Of a stretch of DNA of 64,000 nucleotides, positions 17,590 to 27,500 are shown piece after piece. Position 1 is the first letter of the stretch, and every line of letters begins with the position of its first letter. The notes below the pieces were generated by a model. It searched no databases, had not been told where the DNA came from, and saw nothing but the letters and a program-made list of their open reading frames with translations. The translations under genes and the position numbers were made by a program. Source of the DNA: Aeromicrobium sp. Leaf350 (GTDB lineage: Bacteria > Actinomycetota > Actinomycetes > Propionibacteriales > Nocardioidaceae); the NCBI RefSeq assembly GCF_916858655.1, contig NZ_CAKASL010000001.1, positions 310,001 to 374,000 of the forward strand. The letters are read 5' to 3'.

Positions 17590-17895
17590 CCGCGGCGGTG
17601 ATGCACTTTCGAGGTGGCAGCCCTCAATGCGTGCCCCCCCCTACTCAGCGCACAGTCCGCTCCTTTGGCTCTGGCAACCGCGATACACACGCCGTCGCGA
17701 CCTCCTCTCCCGCAACCCTCCTCCCGTCTAATGCAACGTCCCTCGCCTGCCCGTTTCCCCGTTACCTGACCACCCAGCCCCCTCATCACGGCCCTGCCCA
17801 GCGAAGCGGCACGCATGCTACGGAGTTCCGTAGGCCAGTCCCCCACCGTTGGTGGGCCGGCTCGACGCCGCCGAAACGTCGGGGGTGGTGGGCAG
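17590..17895. other. Intergenic region with inverted repeats upstream of the relaxase; possible oriT and divergent promoters
   Basis: This 306-bp gap separates drmD (leftward) from the relaxase gene (rightward). It holds CTACGGA-GT-TCCGTAG (17818-17833) and CCCACC-GTT-GGTGGG (17842-17856). MobF-type relaxases commonly nick an oriT with inverted repeats just upstream of their own gene, so this is a candidate oriT. No nic-site consensus was recognised. The stretch is pyrimidine-rich between 17630 and 17780, and I see no convincing gene in it. Confidence 0.35.
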
Positions 17896-20557
17896 GTGCA
17901 CGGTGGGGTCAAGTTCTACCGCGGAGCGCCGAAGGCAGCCCGGGCCTACGTCGAGGCCGATCACTCCCGCGCCGACGACTACTACCTTGCCGAAGGAACC
18001 GGAGTCGCCGTGCTGCTCGTGGCGACCAGTCCCGAGTCGTCGGAGCCCCAGCTCTCGCCGAGCGCGGTCGAGGCTGGTCAGCTCGACGGCGACGCCTACG
18101 AAGCCTGGGTCGTCGGCATCGATCGCGAAGGCAACCCGAAGGGCCGCCTCCGCACCGGCGCCCACGGACTGCGATTCGTCGAGATTGTCGTCAACGGACC
18201 GAAGACCTGGTCGATCGCAGCCTTGATCCACCCCGGCATCAGCGCCGCCTACGGCCGCGCTCAAGACCGGGCCGCGAAGGAGATCGTCACCTGGCTAGCG
18301 GCGAATGCCACCACACGCGTCGGGCCGCGCGGTCGCCAGGTGCAGGTGCCGGTCGACCAGCTCGAGGCCGCGGTCATCCAACACTTCACGTCTCGCGCAG
18401 GCGACCCGCATCGACACCTCCACGTGCAGATCAACGCGCGCGTCCTGGCGCAAGGTCGATGGCGAGGACTTCACTCCGCAGGCGTCGTCGACATGATCGA
18501 TGCCCTCAACGGCATCGGCCACGCGGCGGTCGCATGCGACCCGGAGTTCCGACGCGAGCTCGCCCGGCACGGCTACACCCTCGACCCCGCCTCCAGCGAG
18601 ATCGCCGAACTCGCTCCCTGCGCGTCAGCGTTCAGCCAGCGAACGCGACAGATCGGCCGCAACGTCGACCGCTACGAGGCCGAATGGCGGAGAGACCACC
18701 CCGGCCAGGAACCGGATGCGCGACTTCGACGCACCTGGGACCGACGGGCATGGGCGGAGGCTCGGCCGGACAAGGTCGTGCCCCAAGATGGCGAACAACT
18801 CGCTCAAAGGTGGACCGACGAGCTGCACGAGATGGGCTTCCGTTCCCCGGCAACCGGCCACGCGACACACCCCAGTACGCCAATCGGATCGCTCAACCGC
18901 GATGCCGTCGTCGACCTAGTTCAAATGCGGCTCGGCACGCGCCGGTCTAGCTGGAACCCTGCCGACATCCGAGGCGAGGTCGAGCGGATTCTCGCCTCCG
19001 TCGACGTGGTCGCCGAGCCGATTGTGCGCAGAGAGCTCGCTGAGGACCTGACGTCACGCATCGTCGCCGCCTGCGTGCCGCTGCTCGAACGCGACGACGT
19101 CCCGGGCCACATCCGGTGCCTTAGCTCTCACCACGTGGTGGCCGTGGAAGCTGAGCTTGTCGACCGTCTCGCCGCGCGGTCAATGCGGCGGGACCGCCCG
19201 TTGGCTGACCTGCCCATCGACTCGAACCACGCCTTGGATGACGATCAGCAGTCCGTCGTCGCGACGCTCGCTGGCACCGGACGTCTCATTACGGTCGAGG
19301 GAGCAGCGGGCGCCGGCAAGACCACGACCCTGGCTGCCGCGGAGCAGGTCATCCGGGCCCAGCGACATCAATTCCTCGTGATCACCCCCCACACTGAAGG
19401 CCGCACAAGTCGCACGGGCCGAGACCGGCGTGGCCGCAGTGTCCGCTGCGTGGCTCGCGCACCAGCACGGCTTCCGATGGAACGACGACGGCGATTGGCA
19501 ACGCCTGCCTTTCGAGGATCGCCAGCCCAGTCGAGCAGCGACTCTTCACACCGGCGCCCTGCTCCTGATCGACGAGGCCGGAATGCTCGATCAGGACACG
19601 GCGCTGGCGCTGATGACCATCGCCGATGAGGCCAGCGCTCGGGTGGCGTTCATGGGCGACCGGCACCAGCTGCCGGCCGTCGGACGAGGCGGAGTGCTCG
19701 ACCACGCCGTGCGATGGACCAGGCCGGAGTCGACCGTTTCACTCGAGACCGTGCGCCGGTTCGCAGACCCTGAGTACCGCGACCTCACGCTCCGCATGCG
19801 CACCGGCGAGGCAGAGGACACAGTCTTCGACACCCTCCTGGCCCGCGGCGGCATCGTCATTCATGCGAGCGACGTCGAACGCATCGCGAGCCTCGCTGAG
19901 CATGGAGCGGGCGGGGAGACGGTGATCGCGGCGAAGCTCGAAGACGTCGCCGCGCTCAACGCCGCGATTCAGGATCGCCGACGATCGGATCGACCCGAAG
20001 GTTCGGCCTCGCCTGTGGCGTATGGGCGGACGGACGCCATCCACCTCGGCGACCGGATCGCGACCCGACAGAACGACCGGGACCTCGATGTCGCCAACCG
20101 CGACACGTGGACCGTGGTCGGGAGCCGGACCAGGGGCGAGCTCGAGGTCCAAGGCAAGCGCGGCACTCGAACACTCCCGATCTCCTACGTCCTGGACCAC
20201 GTGGAGCTCGCCTACGCCACCACGGTCCACGGCGCACAGGGCGACACGGTCGACCGGGCTCATCTCGCGCTCAACGACACGACCGGCGCGGCCGCAACCT
20301 ACGTGGCCATGACCCGTGGTCGGCACAGCAACACCGCGCACCTCGTCGCGGACTCGGTCGACTCAGCGAGAGCCCAGTGGACATCAGCTTTCGCACGCGA
20401 CCGCGCTGACCTCGGGCCGGAGGCCGCGCGTGACCAGGCACTGGCAGACATCGAGCGCTACGGGCCCATGCCGACACCTCGGCCCGTGCGGCGCAAGGAT
20501 TACGAGAGGTTCTCCCCATCCCCCGGATCAGATCGAGGGCCGAGCATCGGTCGGTGA
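17896..20557 (+). pseudogene. MobF/TraI-type conjugative relaxase-helicase, frameshifted
   Basis: The protein would be about 886 residues if the frame were intact. The relaxase domain begins at GTG 17896 (VHGGVKFYRG; a G-rich stretch precedes it; an earlier in-frame ATG exists at 17815). It has the double-tyrosine segment DDYYLAEGTG near 30 and the metal-binding His triad DPHRHLHVQ near 170. The TraI-like helicase follows, with Walker A GAAGAGKTTT near 470 and Walker B LLLIDEAGML in the second frame. A run of six C at 19385-19390 shifts the frame: with five C the text reads straight on as ITPTLKAAQVAR. This is either a natural null mutation or a homopolymer sequencing error. No coupling protein or type IV secretion genes are present, so the element is at best mobilisable. 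Confidence 0.85.
19385..19390 (+). other. C-homopolymer at the relaxase frameshift point
   Basis: Six consecutive C residues; removing one rejoins the two relaxase-helicase frames exactly between the Walker A and Walker B motifs of the helicase. Slippage-prone runs of this type are also frequent assembly-error sites. Confidence 0.85.
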
Positions 20558-20570
20558 CCGAGCTGCTGGG

Positions 20571-20927
20571 TCAGACGGCGCCGAGCTTCGCCCGCGCCTC
20601 GTCGATCAGCGGAACCAAGGACCGGCGCCAAGCAGGCAGGTCTACGGCGAGTGTCGGCCACGTCAGTGCTCGGTCGATCTCGTCGTACTGGTGGATGAGG
20701 AAGTTGCGGTTGGCGATCGCAAGCGCCCACTCGACCCCCGCCGGAGCAAGAACTCCGCTCGCCGAAAGCCGCTCGGCCGCCTCGCCGAGCTTCATCATCA
20801 GGGAGTCCCCCGCCTCCTGAAGAAGGCCGTCGGCCAGGTAGGCGTCCTGACCACGGGAGAAGATCTCGTCGGCTCGCGACAACCACCCGTCGATATGGAG
20901 CAGGTCCTTCGCCACGCTGGTCTCCAT
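20571..20927 (-). CDS. hepT: HepT-like toxin of an MNT-HepT pair
   Basis: This 118-residue helical protein carries the HEPN nuclease signature RNFLIHQY (R-x4-H-x-Y) in its second half. HEPN/HepT toxins cleave RNA and are silenced when the partner nucleotidyltransferase (MNT) AMPylates the tyrosine of this motif. Its ATG at 20927 overlaps the stop of the upstream mntA gene as TGATG, the normal coupled antitoxin-then-toxin order. It converges with the relaxase gene, 13 bp apart. All motif residues are present, so the toxin should be active. A role as an addiction module or as an anti-phage module stabilising the island is inferred. Confidence 0.87.
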   Translation of the reverse strand: METSVAKDLLHIDGWLSRADEIFSRGQDAYLADGLLQEAGDSLMMKLGEAAERLSASGVLAPAGVEWALAIANRNFLIHQYDEIDRALTWPTLAVDLPAWRRSLVPLIDEARAKLGAV

Positions 20928-21397
20928 CAGAGCACCACCGCGTCACGGCGGATGTCGTCGTCGATCGGCTTCAGGCCGCCGTAGGAGATCAAGTCGATCT
21001 CGCGCCCCAGGACATTCTCGAGCAGCTGCTTCAAACGGAGGAAGTCGAAGGTCGAGGTGCCCTCGGGTGCTTCGACAAGCAGGTCGATGTCCGAGTCCGG
21101 TCGGGCTTCGCCGCGAGCCACCGACCCGAAGACGGCGAGGCGGGCGTATCCCCGTTCGGCGGCCAGCGCGCGGAGGACCGGCGCAGCGGCCTCGACGAGG
21201 AGCTCGGGATGAACTCCAGCGAGGTCCGGAGCATGGCGAAGCTGCTGACTGACCGCGGGCTGGGAGATGCCGAGGACCTCGGCGATCTGCGTCTGGCTCG
21301 AGCCTGTCGCCACCATCGCTCGCAACGCGATGGCACGGCGCAAACGCGCCACGTCCTCGTCGCGACGCGCCGCGGCGTACTCCGCCAACAGGGTCAT
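20927..21397 (-). CDS. mntA: MntA-like nucleotidyltransferase antitoxin with N-terminal HTH
   Basis: This 156-residue protein has two parts. Residues about 20-60 form a helix-turn-helix (SQTQIAEVLGISQPAVSQQL), and the rest is a minimal nucleotidyltransferase with GSVARGEARPDSDIDLLVE, the GSx10DxD active site. Such antitoxins transfer AMP to the HepT toxin. The added HTH suggests that it also represses its own promoter. The start ATG at 21397 follows closely on a TATAAG hexamer (21411-21405 on the minus strand), so the transcript may be nearly leaderless. A 5-bp-arm inverted repeat (ATAAG...CTTAT, 21396-21410) overlaps the start and could be its operator. Confidence 0.87.
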   Translation of the reverse strand: MTLLAEYAAARRDEDVARLRRAIALRAMVATGSSQTQIAEVLGISQPAVSQQLRHAPDLAGVHPELLVEAAAPVLRALAAERGYARLAVFGSVARGEARPDSDIDLLVEAPEGTSTFDFLRLKQLLENVLGREIDLISYGGLKPIDDDIRRDAVVL

Positions 21398-21410
21398 AAG
21401 ACAACCTTAT
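21396..21410 (-). promoter_or_regulatory. Promoter/operator of the mntA-hepT pair
   Basis: ATAAG-ACAAC-CTTAT forms an inverted repeat that overlaps the mntA start codon and contains a TATAAG -10-like hexamer on the minus strand. Binding by the HTH of MntA would block transcription. The assignment is inferred from position. Confidence 0.4.
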
Positions 21411-21441
21411 ACGGCCGACTCCAGAAAGTCTTCAAACTTTC

Positions 21442-21518
21442 GGGGGTACGTGCCCTGACCTGCGCCGATGCGAACGTACCCCCTTCGCACCCCCTGCAAG
21501 ATCCGCCAAGGGGGTACG
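21442..21518. repeat. Three GGGGGTACG boxes upstream of the excisionase gene
   Basis: GGGGGTACGT (21442-21451) is mirrored by ACGTACCCCC (21474-21483), a perfect 10-bp inverted repeat. A third direct copy, GGGGGTACG, lies at 21510-21518. The boxes sit between the toxin-antitoxin operon and the excisionase-integrase pair, so they may be binding sites for the AlpA-like protein or an element-encoded regulator. Confidence 0.6.
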
Positions 21519-21591
21519 AATCCGGTGACGTCACCGGGTCACTCTGCAGCCATCGGAAGCACCACCCCACCATCCGAGTCCAGGAGTGACC

Positions 21592-21825
21592 ATGAAGACC
21601 TCGCCCCGAACCACCCTGCAGGACCAGCCACATGCCGCCGACGAGCTGATGTCGATCGCCGAGGTCGCAGCACTTGTCCGCGTCCCCGTCGCCACGGTCC
21701 GCTACTGGCGCCACCTCGGCACCGGCCCTCTCGGCTTCCGCGTCGGCCGATCCGTCCGCTACTGGCGTAGTGAAGTTATCCACTGGCTCGACGAGCAGTC
21801 CCGCCATCCACAGACCGGCAACTGA
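21592..21825 (+). CDS. AlpA/excisionase-like helix-turn-helix protein
   Basis: This 77-residue protein is a MerR-like winged helix of the excisionase type: MSIAEVAALVRVPVATVRYW forms the recognition helices, and FRVGRSVRYWRSEVIHWLDE the wing and closing helix. The ATG at 21592 has an AGGAG six nt upstream (21581-21585), preferred over the GTG at 21586. Such proteins act as recombination directionality factors or activate integrase genes. The tyrosine integrase starts 62 bp downstream on the same strand, so the pair probably controls excision of the element. The GGGGGTACG boxes upstream are likely targets. Confidence 0.87.
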   Translation: MKTSPRTTLQDQPHAADELMSIAEVAALVRVPVATVRYWRHLGTGPLGFRVGRSVRYWRSEVIHWLDEQSRHPQTGN

Positions 21826-21887
21826 CCCTGGCGACCCGCACCCGGACCTGCTGACGATCCGAGTACAGCCAACGACAGGAGACGAAC

Positions 21888-22988
21888 GTGGCCGGCAACA
21901 TCGCACGTCGATCGAACGGCAAGTGGCGAGCTCGGTATCGCGACGAATCGGGCAGAGAGCACACCCGGCACTTCGAGCGGAAGGTCGACGCCCAGCAGTG
22001 GCTCGACCAGATCGCCGCCGCGATCATCACCGGGACCTACGCCGACCCGAGGGCCGGGCAGATCACCTTCGCGGCATTCTTTGGCGAGTGGTCAGCGCGA
22101 CAAGTCTGGGCACCCGGCACCGTGCTCGCGATGTCACTCGCGGCGAGGTCGGTCCCGTTCTCGGAGAAACCGATGCGACACATCCGCCGATCGGACGTTG
22201 AAGTCTGGATCAAGTCGATGGACGCCGCCGGGCTCGCGCCGGGCACCGTCAAGACTCGATACGTCAACGTGCGGTCGGTGTTCCGCGCTGCCGTCCGCGA
22301 CCGAGTCATCGGCCAGGACCCCACCGACGGCATCCGACTCCCCCGGCGCCGCCGCAGCGACGCCGCCATGTCGATCCCCACACCCGAGGAAGTCGGCACA
22401 CTCGTGGCCGTCGCCAACGACGAGGTCCGGACCTTCATCGCGCTCTGTGCATTCACCGGCCTTCGACTCGGGGAGGCTGCAGCGGTCCAGCTCGGCGACA
22501 TCGACTTCACCAACGCGACGCTGGCCGTCACCCGCCAGGTGCAACGTCTCGGCGGACCTGACCTCGACATCCGCCCACCGAAGTACGGATCGGAGCGAGT
22601 CGTGCACCTCGCCCCCGGGATGGTCGATCTGCTGACGCGACACGTCGCAGAAGTCGGAACCGTCGGACACGAGCAGTGGCTGTTCGGCGAGGACGATCAA
22701 CCACCCCACCAGAACACCGTTGGCTACTGGTGGCGGAAGACTCTAAAGGCAGCAGGCCTAACCGGAATCAAACTCCACGACCTTCGGCATTTCTACGCGT
22801 CAGGGCTGATCGCGGCCGGGTGCGACGTCGTCACTGTTCAGCGTTCTCTCGGCCACGCGAAGGCGACCACGACGCTCAACACCTACGCGCACCTTTGGCC
22901 CACAGCAGAAGATCGCACCCGCGTCGCGGCTCAACTCGTTATGGACTCGTCGTTGCGGACTCACGGAGAGCCGACAGAAAGTTCATGA
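21888..22988 (+). CDS. int: Tyrosine recombinase/integrase
   Basis: This 366-residue site-specific recombinase has an N-terminal arm-binding/AP2-like region (RRSNGKWRARYRDESGREHT), a SAM-like core-binding domain (about 60-150), and a catalytic domain. The catalytic residues are seen in GLRLGEAAAV (Arg near 191), HDLRHFYASG (near 297), LGHAKATTT, and the nucleophile in NTYAHLW (near 330). It starts at GTG 21888 after a CAGGAG motif. It follows the excisionase gene. The 135 bp after it contain no tRNA or obvious attachment core, so the element boundary could not be fixed from this sequence alone. Confidence 0.93.
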   Translation: MAGNIARRSNGKWRARYRDESGREHTRHFERKVDAQQWLDQIAAAIITGTYADPRAGQITFAAFFGEWSARQVWAPGTVLAMSLAARSVPFSEKPMRHIRRSDVEVWIKSMDAAGLAPGTVKTRYVNVRSVFRAAVRDRVIGQDPTDGIRLPRRRRSDAAMSIPTPEEVGTLVAVANDEVRTFIALCAFTGLRLGEAAAVQLGDIDFTNATLAVTRQVQRLGGPDLDIRPPKYGSERVVHLAPGMVDLLTRHVAEVGTVGHEQWLFGEDDQPPHQNTVGYWWRKTLKAAGLTGIKLHDLRHFYASGLIAAGCDVVTVQRSLGHAKATTTLNTYAHLWPTAEDRTRVAAQLVMDSSLRTHGEPTESS

Positions 22989-23123
22989 CGTACGGACTCC
23001 GTCACCTCCGACTACCCCGCCCAAACCCGTGCGGCAGGTCCGACGCCGGGGACGGCTGATCTCGGTCTATCCGAGCGCCTGAATGTAATGCCGGACCAAC
23101 GAAATAGTCCCGAACTGATAACT

Positions 23124-24506
23124 TCAGTGCTGGACGCGGGGGTCGACTCCCCCAGCATTCAGGATCTCGTTGTACCGATCGAATGCTTTATCGACCTCAC
23201 TTTGGATCTGAACGAGCGTGCCTTCTTCCATGCGATAGGTCCTGTTCGGGTCGCCCCTGAATGACAGCCAGTTGAAACTCGTAGTGATCCACTGATCGTC
23301 GAAGATCAGGATCTTGGCGTGGGTATTCCGCAGGCGGACAACGCGCAAGTTGTCGTAACGGTCCGCCAGGTTTGCGAGTTTGCGCAGTGCGAAGTCGTCC
23401 GACCCCTTGTCGTCGGGTCCGTAGCCATGCCCGATATGGACTTGCACACCCGCCCGCAATCGCCGCTCAAGCGCAGCGACAAAATCTGTGTTGACTACTC
23501 CACCCTTCACCCACGGCGCGATGAGCAACATGCGCCTCTTGGCGCCGTTGAGCGCGCTAGTCAGCAGTTCCGGGTGCTCATGGACGCCGACACTACGAAC
23601 AGCCATGTCCTCGACACGGCTCGCATTCTCTGACGACTCATGCACCTCCGGGTCGATGCGACCACCTGCGACTCTGAGCAACTCAACCTGATCGCTCCCC
23701 ACACGCTGTTCCTCCAACTCACGAGCGAGCGTGGGACGAGGTTCCGGGCGAGCCACAGAGATGCCCAATTTGATGACGGCATCGGCTGCCGCGAGTTCCA
23801 AACCGTGAGCTGCCTGCAGATCTCCGTCGATACAAAGTCCGAGCTCAACTTCCCCGGACTCGGTGTCTCCGTAAACCAGTAGTTGCGCGGGCAAGTAGAG
23901 ATGCACGTTCTGGGAGGCAATCTTGCGAACACGTAGCACCTCGACACGTCGCGCGCGGTCTTCCCGAGATTCGACCAATTCATTGAACCGTTCGACTGTG
24001 AGATCAGGCAGATCGACTCGCGAGCTCTTCTTCGCCGGCAAAATCTCGAGCCCAGCCTCCTGTGCATCACGCTTCTTGATTAGAGCGCCGCGCGCGTAGT
24101 CCTGGGCATTCCAAACCAGACGGTCAAACGGAACGTTTAGTTGCGTGAGCACCGGCTGGACCGCCGCGAGGTTTCGCGCTGCCTCAAGACCTAGCGTGGT
24201 GAGGCCTAGTTCACCCGCTGACGATCGGACTAGATTGCTGGAGCTGATCTGGTCCGCCACCGTAGAGACGACTTGATCCCGGCGTAGACCGAGTAACGCC
24301 GCGATCTCGTCGATCTCGCGGACGCCCGCGTGGACGAACCGCAAGATAAACTCTTCCAAAAGAGGCAATGGCTTGCGCTCCTGCGCAAGGACGTCGACAC
24401 GCAAGATGGTGACTGGCAAGGCGGCGTCGACAACGCTGATCAGCTGGAGCCCTGGCCTGTGGTCGCCGAACCTCCGTCGAATCGTGTCGGCTGAGGTCAG
24501 GCTCAT
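23124..24506 (-). CDS. mkoB: MkoB, PLD-domain protein of a type I Mokosh defence system
   Basis: This 460-residue protein ends in a phospholipase D-like domain with an intact HxKxxxxD motif (HAKILIFDDQW near 395) followed by TSFNWLSF. The preceding strand-helix unit (LLIAPWVKGG) is typical of PLD folds. The N-terminal 300 residues contain a winged-helix-like segment (IDEIAALLGLRRDQVVSTV) and charged helices. Its ATG overlaps the mkoA stop by 4 bp (ATGA). The pairing of a kinase-SF1 helicase with a PLD protein is the defining layout of type I Mokosh, an anti-phage system found by genetic screening of defence islands. Unlike DrmC in this window, the catalytic lysine is present. Confidence 0.85.
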   Translation of the reverse strand: MSLTSADTIRRRFGDHRPGLQLISVVDAALPVTILRVDVLAQERKPLPLLEEFILRFVHAGVREIDEIAALLGLRRDQVVSTVADQISSSNLVRSSAGELGLTTLGLEAARNLAAVQPVLTQLNVPFDRLVWNAQDYARGALIKKRDAQEAGLEILPAKKSSRVDLPDLTVERFNELVESREDRARRVEVLRVRKIASQNVHLYLPAQLLVYGDTESGEVELGLCIDGDLQAAHGLELAAADAVIKLGISVARPEPRPTLARELEEQRVGSDQVELLRVAGGRIDPEVHESSENASRVEDMAVRSVGVHEHPELLTSALNGAKRRMLLIAPWVKGGVVNTDFVAALERRLRAGVQVHIGHGYGPDDKGSDDFALRKLANLADRYDNLRVVRLRNTHAKILIFDDQWITTSFNWLSFRGDPNRTYRMEEGTLVQIQSEVDKAFDRYNEILNAGGVDPRVQH

Positions 24507-27500
24507 CGTTCGGCCATTCTTAGTTCGCAGTCATCCGGATGTGACTCGACGTAAGTCAACACCTTCTTCAGTGCGCCGGTCGTTCCTCGGACGAACCCCG
24601 CGTCCCCGACGATGGTGAGACCGAAACGCGCACGGGAGAGTGCGACGTTAATTCGACGCCAGTAGTCAGGACCGATGAAGCCGAGTTCGGCTCGCGAGTT
24701 GCTTCTCGTGACCGAGAAGATCGCGACATCAGACTCGCGCCCCTGAACCGCGTCGACACTCATCACCGTGACGGCGAGATGCCGGAGACGGTCGCGGATT
24801 GGAGCCAACTGCTGATTCAGGTCGGCGACTTGCGCGACGTAGGGTGCAATTACGAGCACGTCGAGTTGCTTGGAGCCTTCTGGCAATCGGACAACGTTCA
24901 TGTCGATCGAACCGTTCAGCACCTTAAGTCGATCGATAACGATGCGCACTTCGGCACGATTTGCAAAACTCTTGCCCTTGCCAAGAGGCGCGGCCTCGCG
25001 CCGAGCTTCGCCGTGCGCGGAGGTGTCGAGCCAAAGCACCGGCTTCCCAAAGCCGAGTGTGTAGCCCTCGAGGCCACCCTCATTGGGCGAACGCAGCTGC
25101 TCGTCATAGAAGCAGGTAGAAATCATGTCGCCGATAGGCCGAATCATGCGGTACTGCTGATTGAGCATCACTTGCGAGTGCTCTGGCAATCGGTCCGTCA
25201 GCCGCTGAAAAAGCGTCTGCTTAACGTCCTCTGGGAGGAGTTGATGATCGTTCATAAGCTCCTTGTTCCGAAGCAGGTTCTCGTCCACCGGGGGCAACTG
25301 GTTGGTGTCCCCCACCACGACCCAACGTTTGGCACGCGAAACTGGCACCAGCGCTTCCGTCAACGTCGCCCGGGACGCCTCGTCAACGATGCACAAGTCA
25401 ATGTCGAGGTGTCGGACCGCCGGATGCCTCAAGTAGCCGATGCACGTACCTGCAATGACGCTTGTCTGATCGAGGAAGGTGTTCGCAAGACCAGAGTCTG
25501 AGGCAATGCGCTGAAGCCACTCACCCTGAAGCCGCAGACGAGAGAGCAACTGCTGCGCATGGGAGCTCTCGCCGATGAGAACATCCACGGCGCTGCGGGC
25601 GTCCGCCGCACTCATGTCCGCCGACAGTGTCAGGTCACCTGCCAACTCTGACTGCGCCTCGGATACCAACTCATCGCGGAGGTCAGCTAGAGCGTCAACC
25701 TTCTCCTGAACCGACGTGGAGGAGGTCGTCTCGGATAGCGATGTCGCAATCTCGGATCGTTGTCCGTCCTCATCCTCAGGTCTAGCCGACTGCAGGTGGT
25801 CCAATTGCGCCACGGTGGCTGCGAGTTGCTGCAGGGCGAGCGCCGCTCGAAGATGAGTGGGGGCTAGTCCCGCTTCGGCTGCCCTCGCTGCCAGGTGGTT
25901 CTCAGCGCTCTTACGGACCGACCGCGCCCAACGCTTCATCTGTGCGTCCAGGACAAGGTGACGGACCGACTCGTCGACGCGGTTCGGGTCAGCACTGGCA
26001 AGTCTCACCATGCTCGCCTGCCCATCGCCAGCCAACCGTTGCAAGGCGTTATCTACGGCCACGTTGGTTTGCGACGCAATGAGCACCCGCGCGTCTGAGT
26101 TTGCGCTCAGAGTCTGCTCAACAAGTTCAGCGATGAAGCTCGTCTTACCTGTGCCCGGCGGTCCTTGAACGACGTAAATGTCCGTGGACCCCATGGCCGT
26201 CTCAATCGCCTCGCGCTTCCGATCGTCAAGATCACGGTTCCAGTTCGTGATCGAGACGGTCCGCGGCTTCGCGTTCCGGCCAGGATCAAGCAACAGCTCT
26301 CTCAGATCCGGACGGGCCGACTTGTCTCTCTGCACATCATCGACTGCCTGACGCTGCCTATTCAGCGCCGCTTCGTCCGGGCCAAGGTGCGGGTCAAGCA
26401 CAGCTCGGTCCGGCAGGCCTTCCCAGCGACGAGCACTCAGCACCACTACTCGGTCGACGTCATGATCGATTACCTCGCCCCAACCGAACTTTCGATCAGT
26501 GACTTGATCCCTTACACGCCACTCTGTACCGACCAGGTCATGATCCACCGGCGACTCGAGCGTAAACGTGGCTTCCCGGCCACGAGCATGACACTTCTTG
26601 TAAGGGATGGGCTTCTTCTCGCCACGCGCCAGTTCCTCACGCGCGTTCAGCACTCGACGCCAGGTGTCAAAGAGCTCGTCCCCGTCACGCTCGTCAACAA
26701 TTGACTCGGCCGTCTGATCCCTCTTCAGGTAGAAGTCATCAATGGCATCGACCAACGTGGCGAGGCCCGCGCGAGCCGCCGACTTGTTGGCGGGCTCACT
26801 GAGTGCCCACTCAAAGACCTTGGGTACGAGCAGAGCCCGGCGTCGATGATTCTCAAGTCGATCGAAGTCGAGTTCCGCCGCTTTAACGATCACGGCGCCG
26901 CTCTCATCGGACTTCAACGTGAAGGACCATGCCTCGCCATCAAGCCGAATACTGTCGCGCTGGAGTTCGCCTGACTGGTGATCGTTGTAGAACGACGCAT
27001 AGACTTCTCCGGAGAGGTCAGCCTGTGCCTTTGCGATCGCTTCTAGTCGGGCGTCGTCGCCGCCTCCCAGGGACCTGATCGCTGACTTAGTGAGCCGAAG
27101 CCATACAGGGTTTCGAGCGACCTGTTTCTGAGCTTGCCGCCTCTGTTGAATCGATCGCAATGCTCCGAAGAGATCGCTCGCATTCTTCGGCCGATCGTCC
27201 GGTTGCGTAGCAATACAGGCGCCGAGAAGGCGACGGACATCGGGAGGAACAGCAATGGAGTTCAACGCTTGCTCGACGCCAACCAGATCGGTCAAGCGGT
27301 CGTTCGTCATGCACTGGATAAGCAGAACGCCCATCGAGTAAACGTCCCTCACGTAGCGAATATCTGCGTTCAGCTCAGGCGGGGCGTACGGCTTAGAGTG
27401 CCAACCGGCGACGGTCTGCGAGGTTGTCTGCTCCTCACCGCGGATCTTTGCGATCCCGAAGTCAGCGAGTAGCGGAACCCCCGAGTCGGACATGAGCACG

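Noticed and set aside
23130..23160. GGGGGTCGACTCCCCC looks like a tRNA T-arm and a possible integrase attachment site
   Set aside because: It lies inside the C-terminal codons of mkoB (GGVDPRVQH), the loop does not match TTCRA, and no acceptor or anticodon arms are near it.
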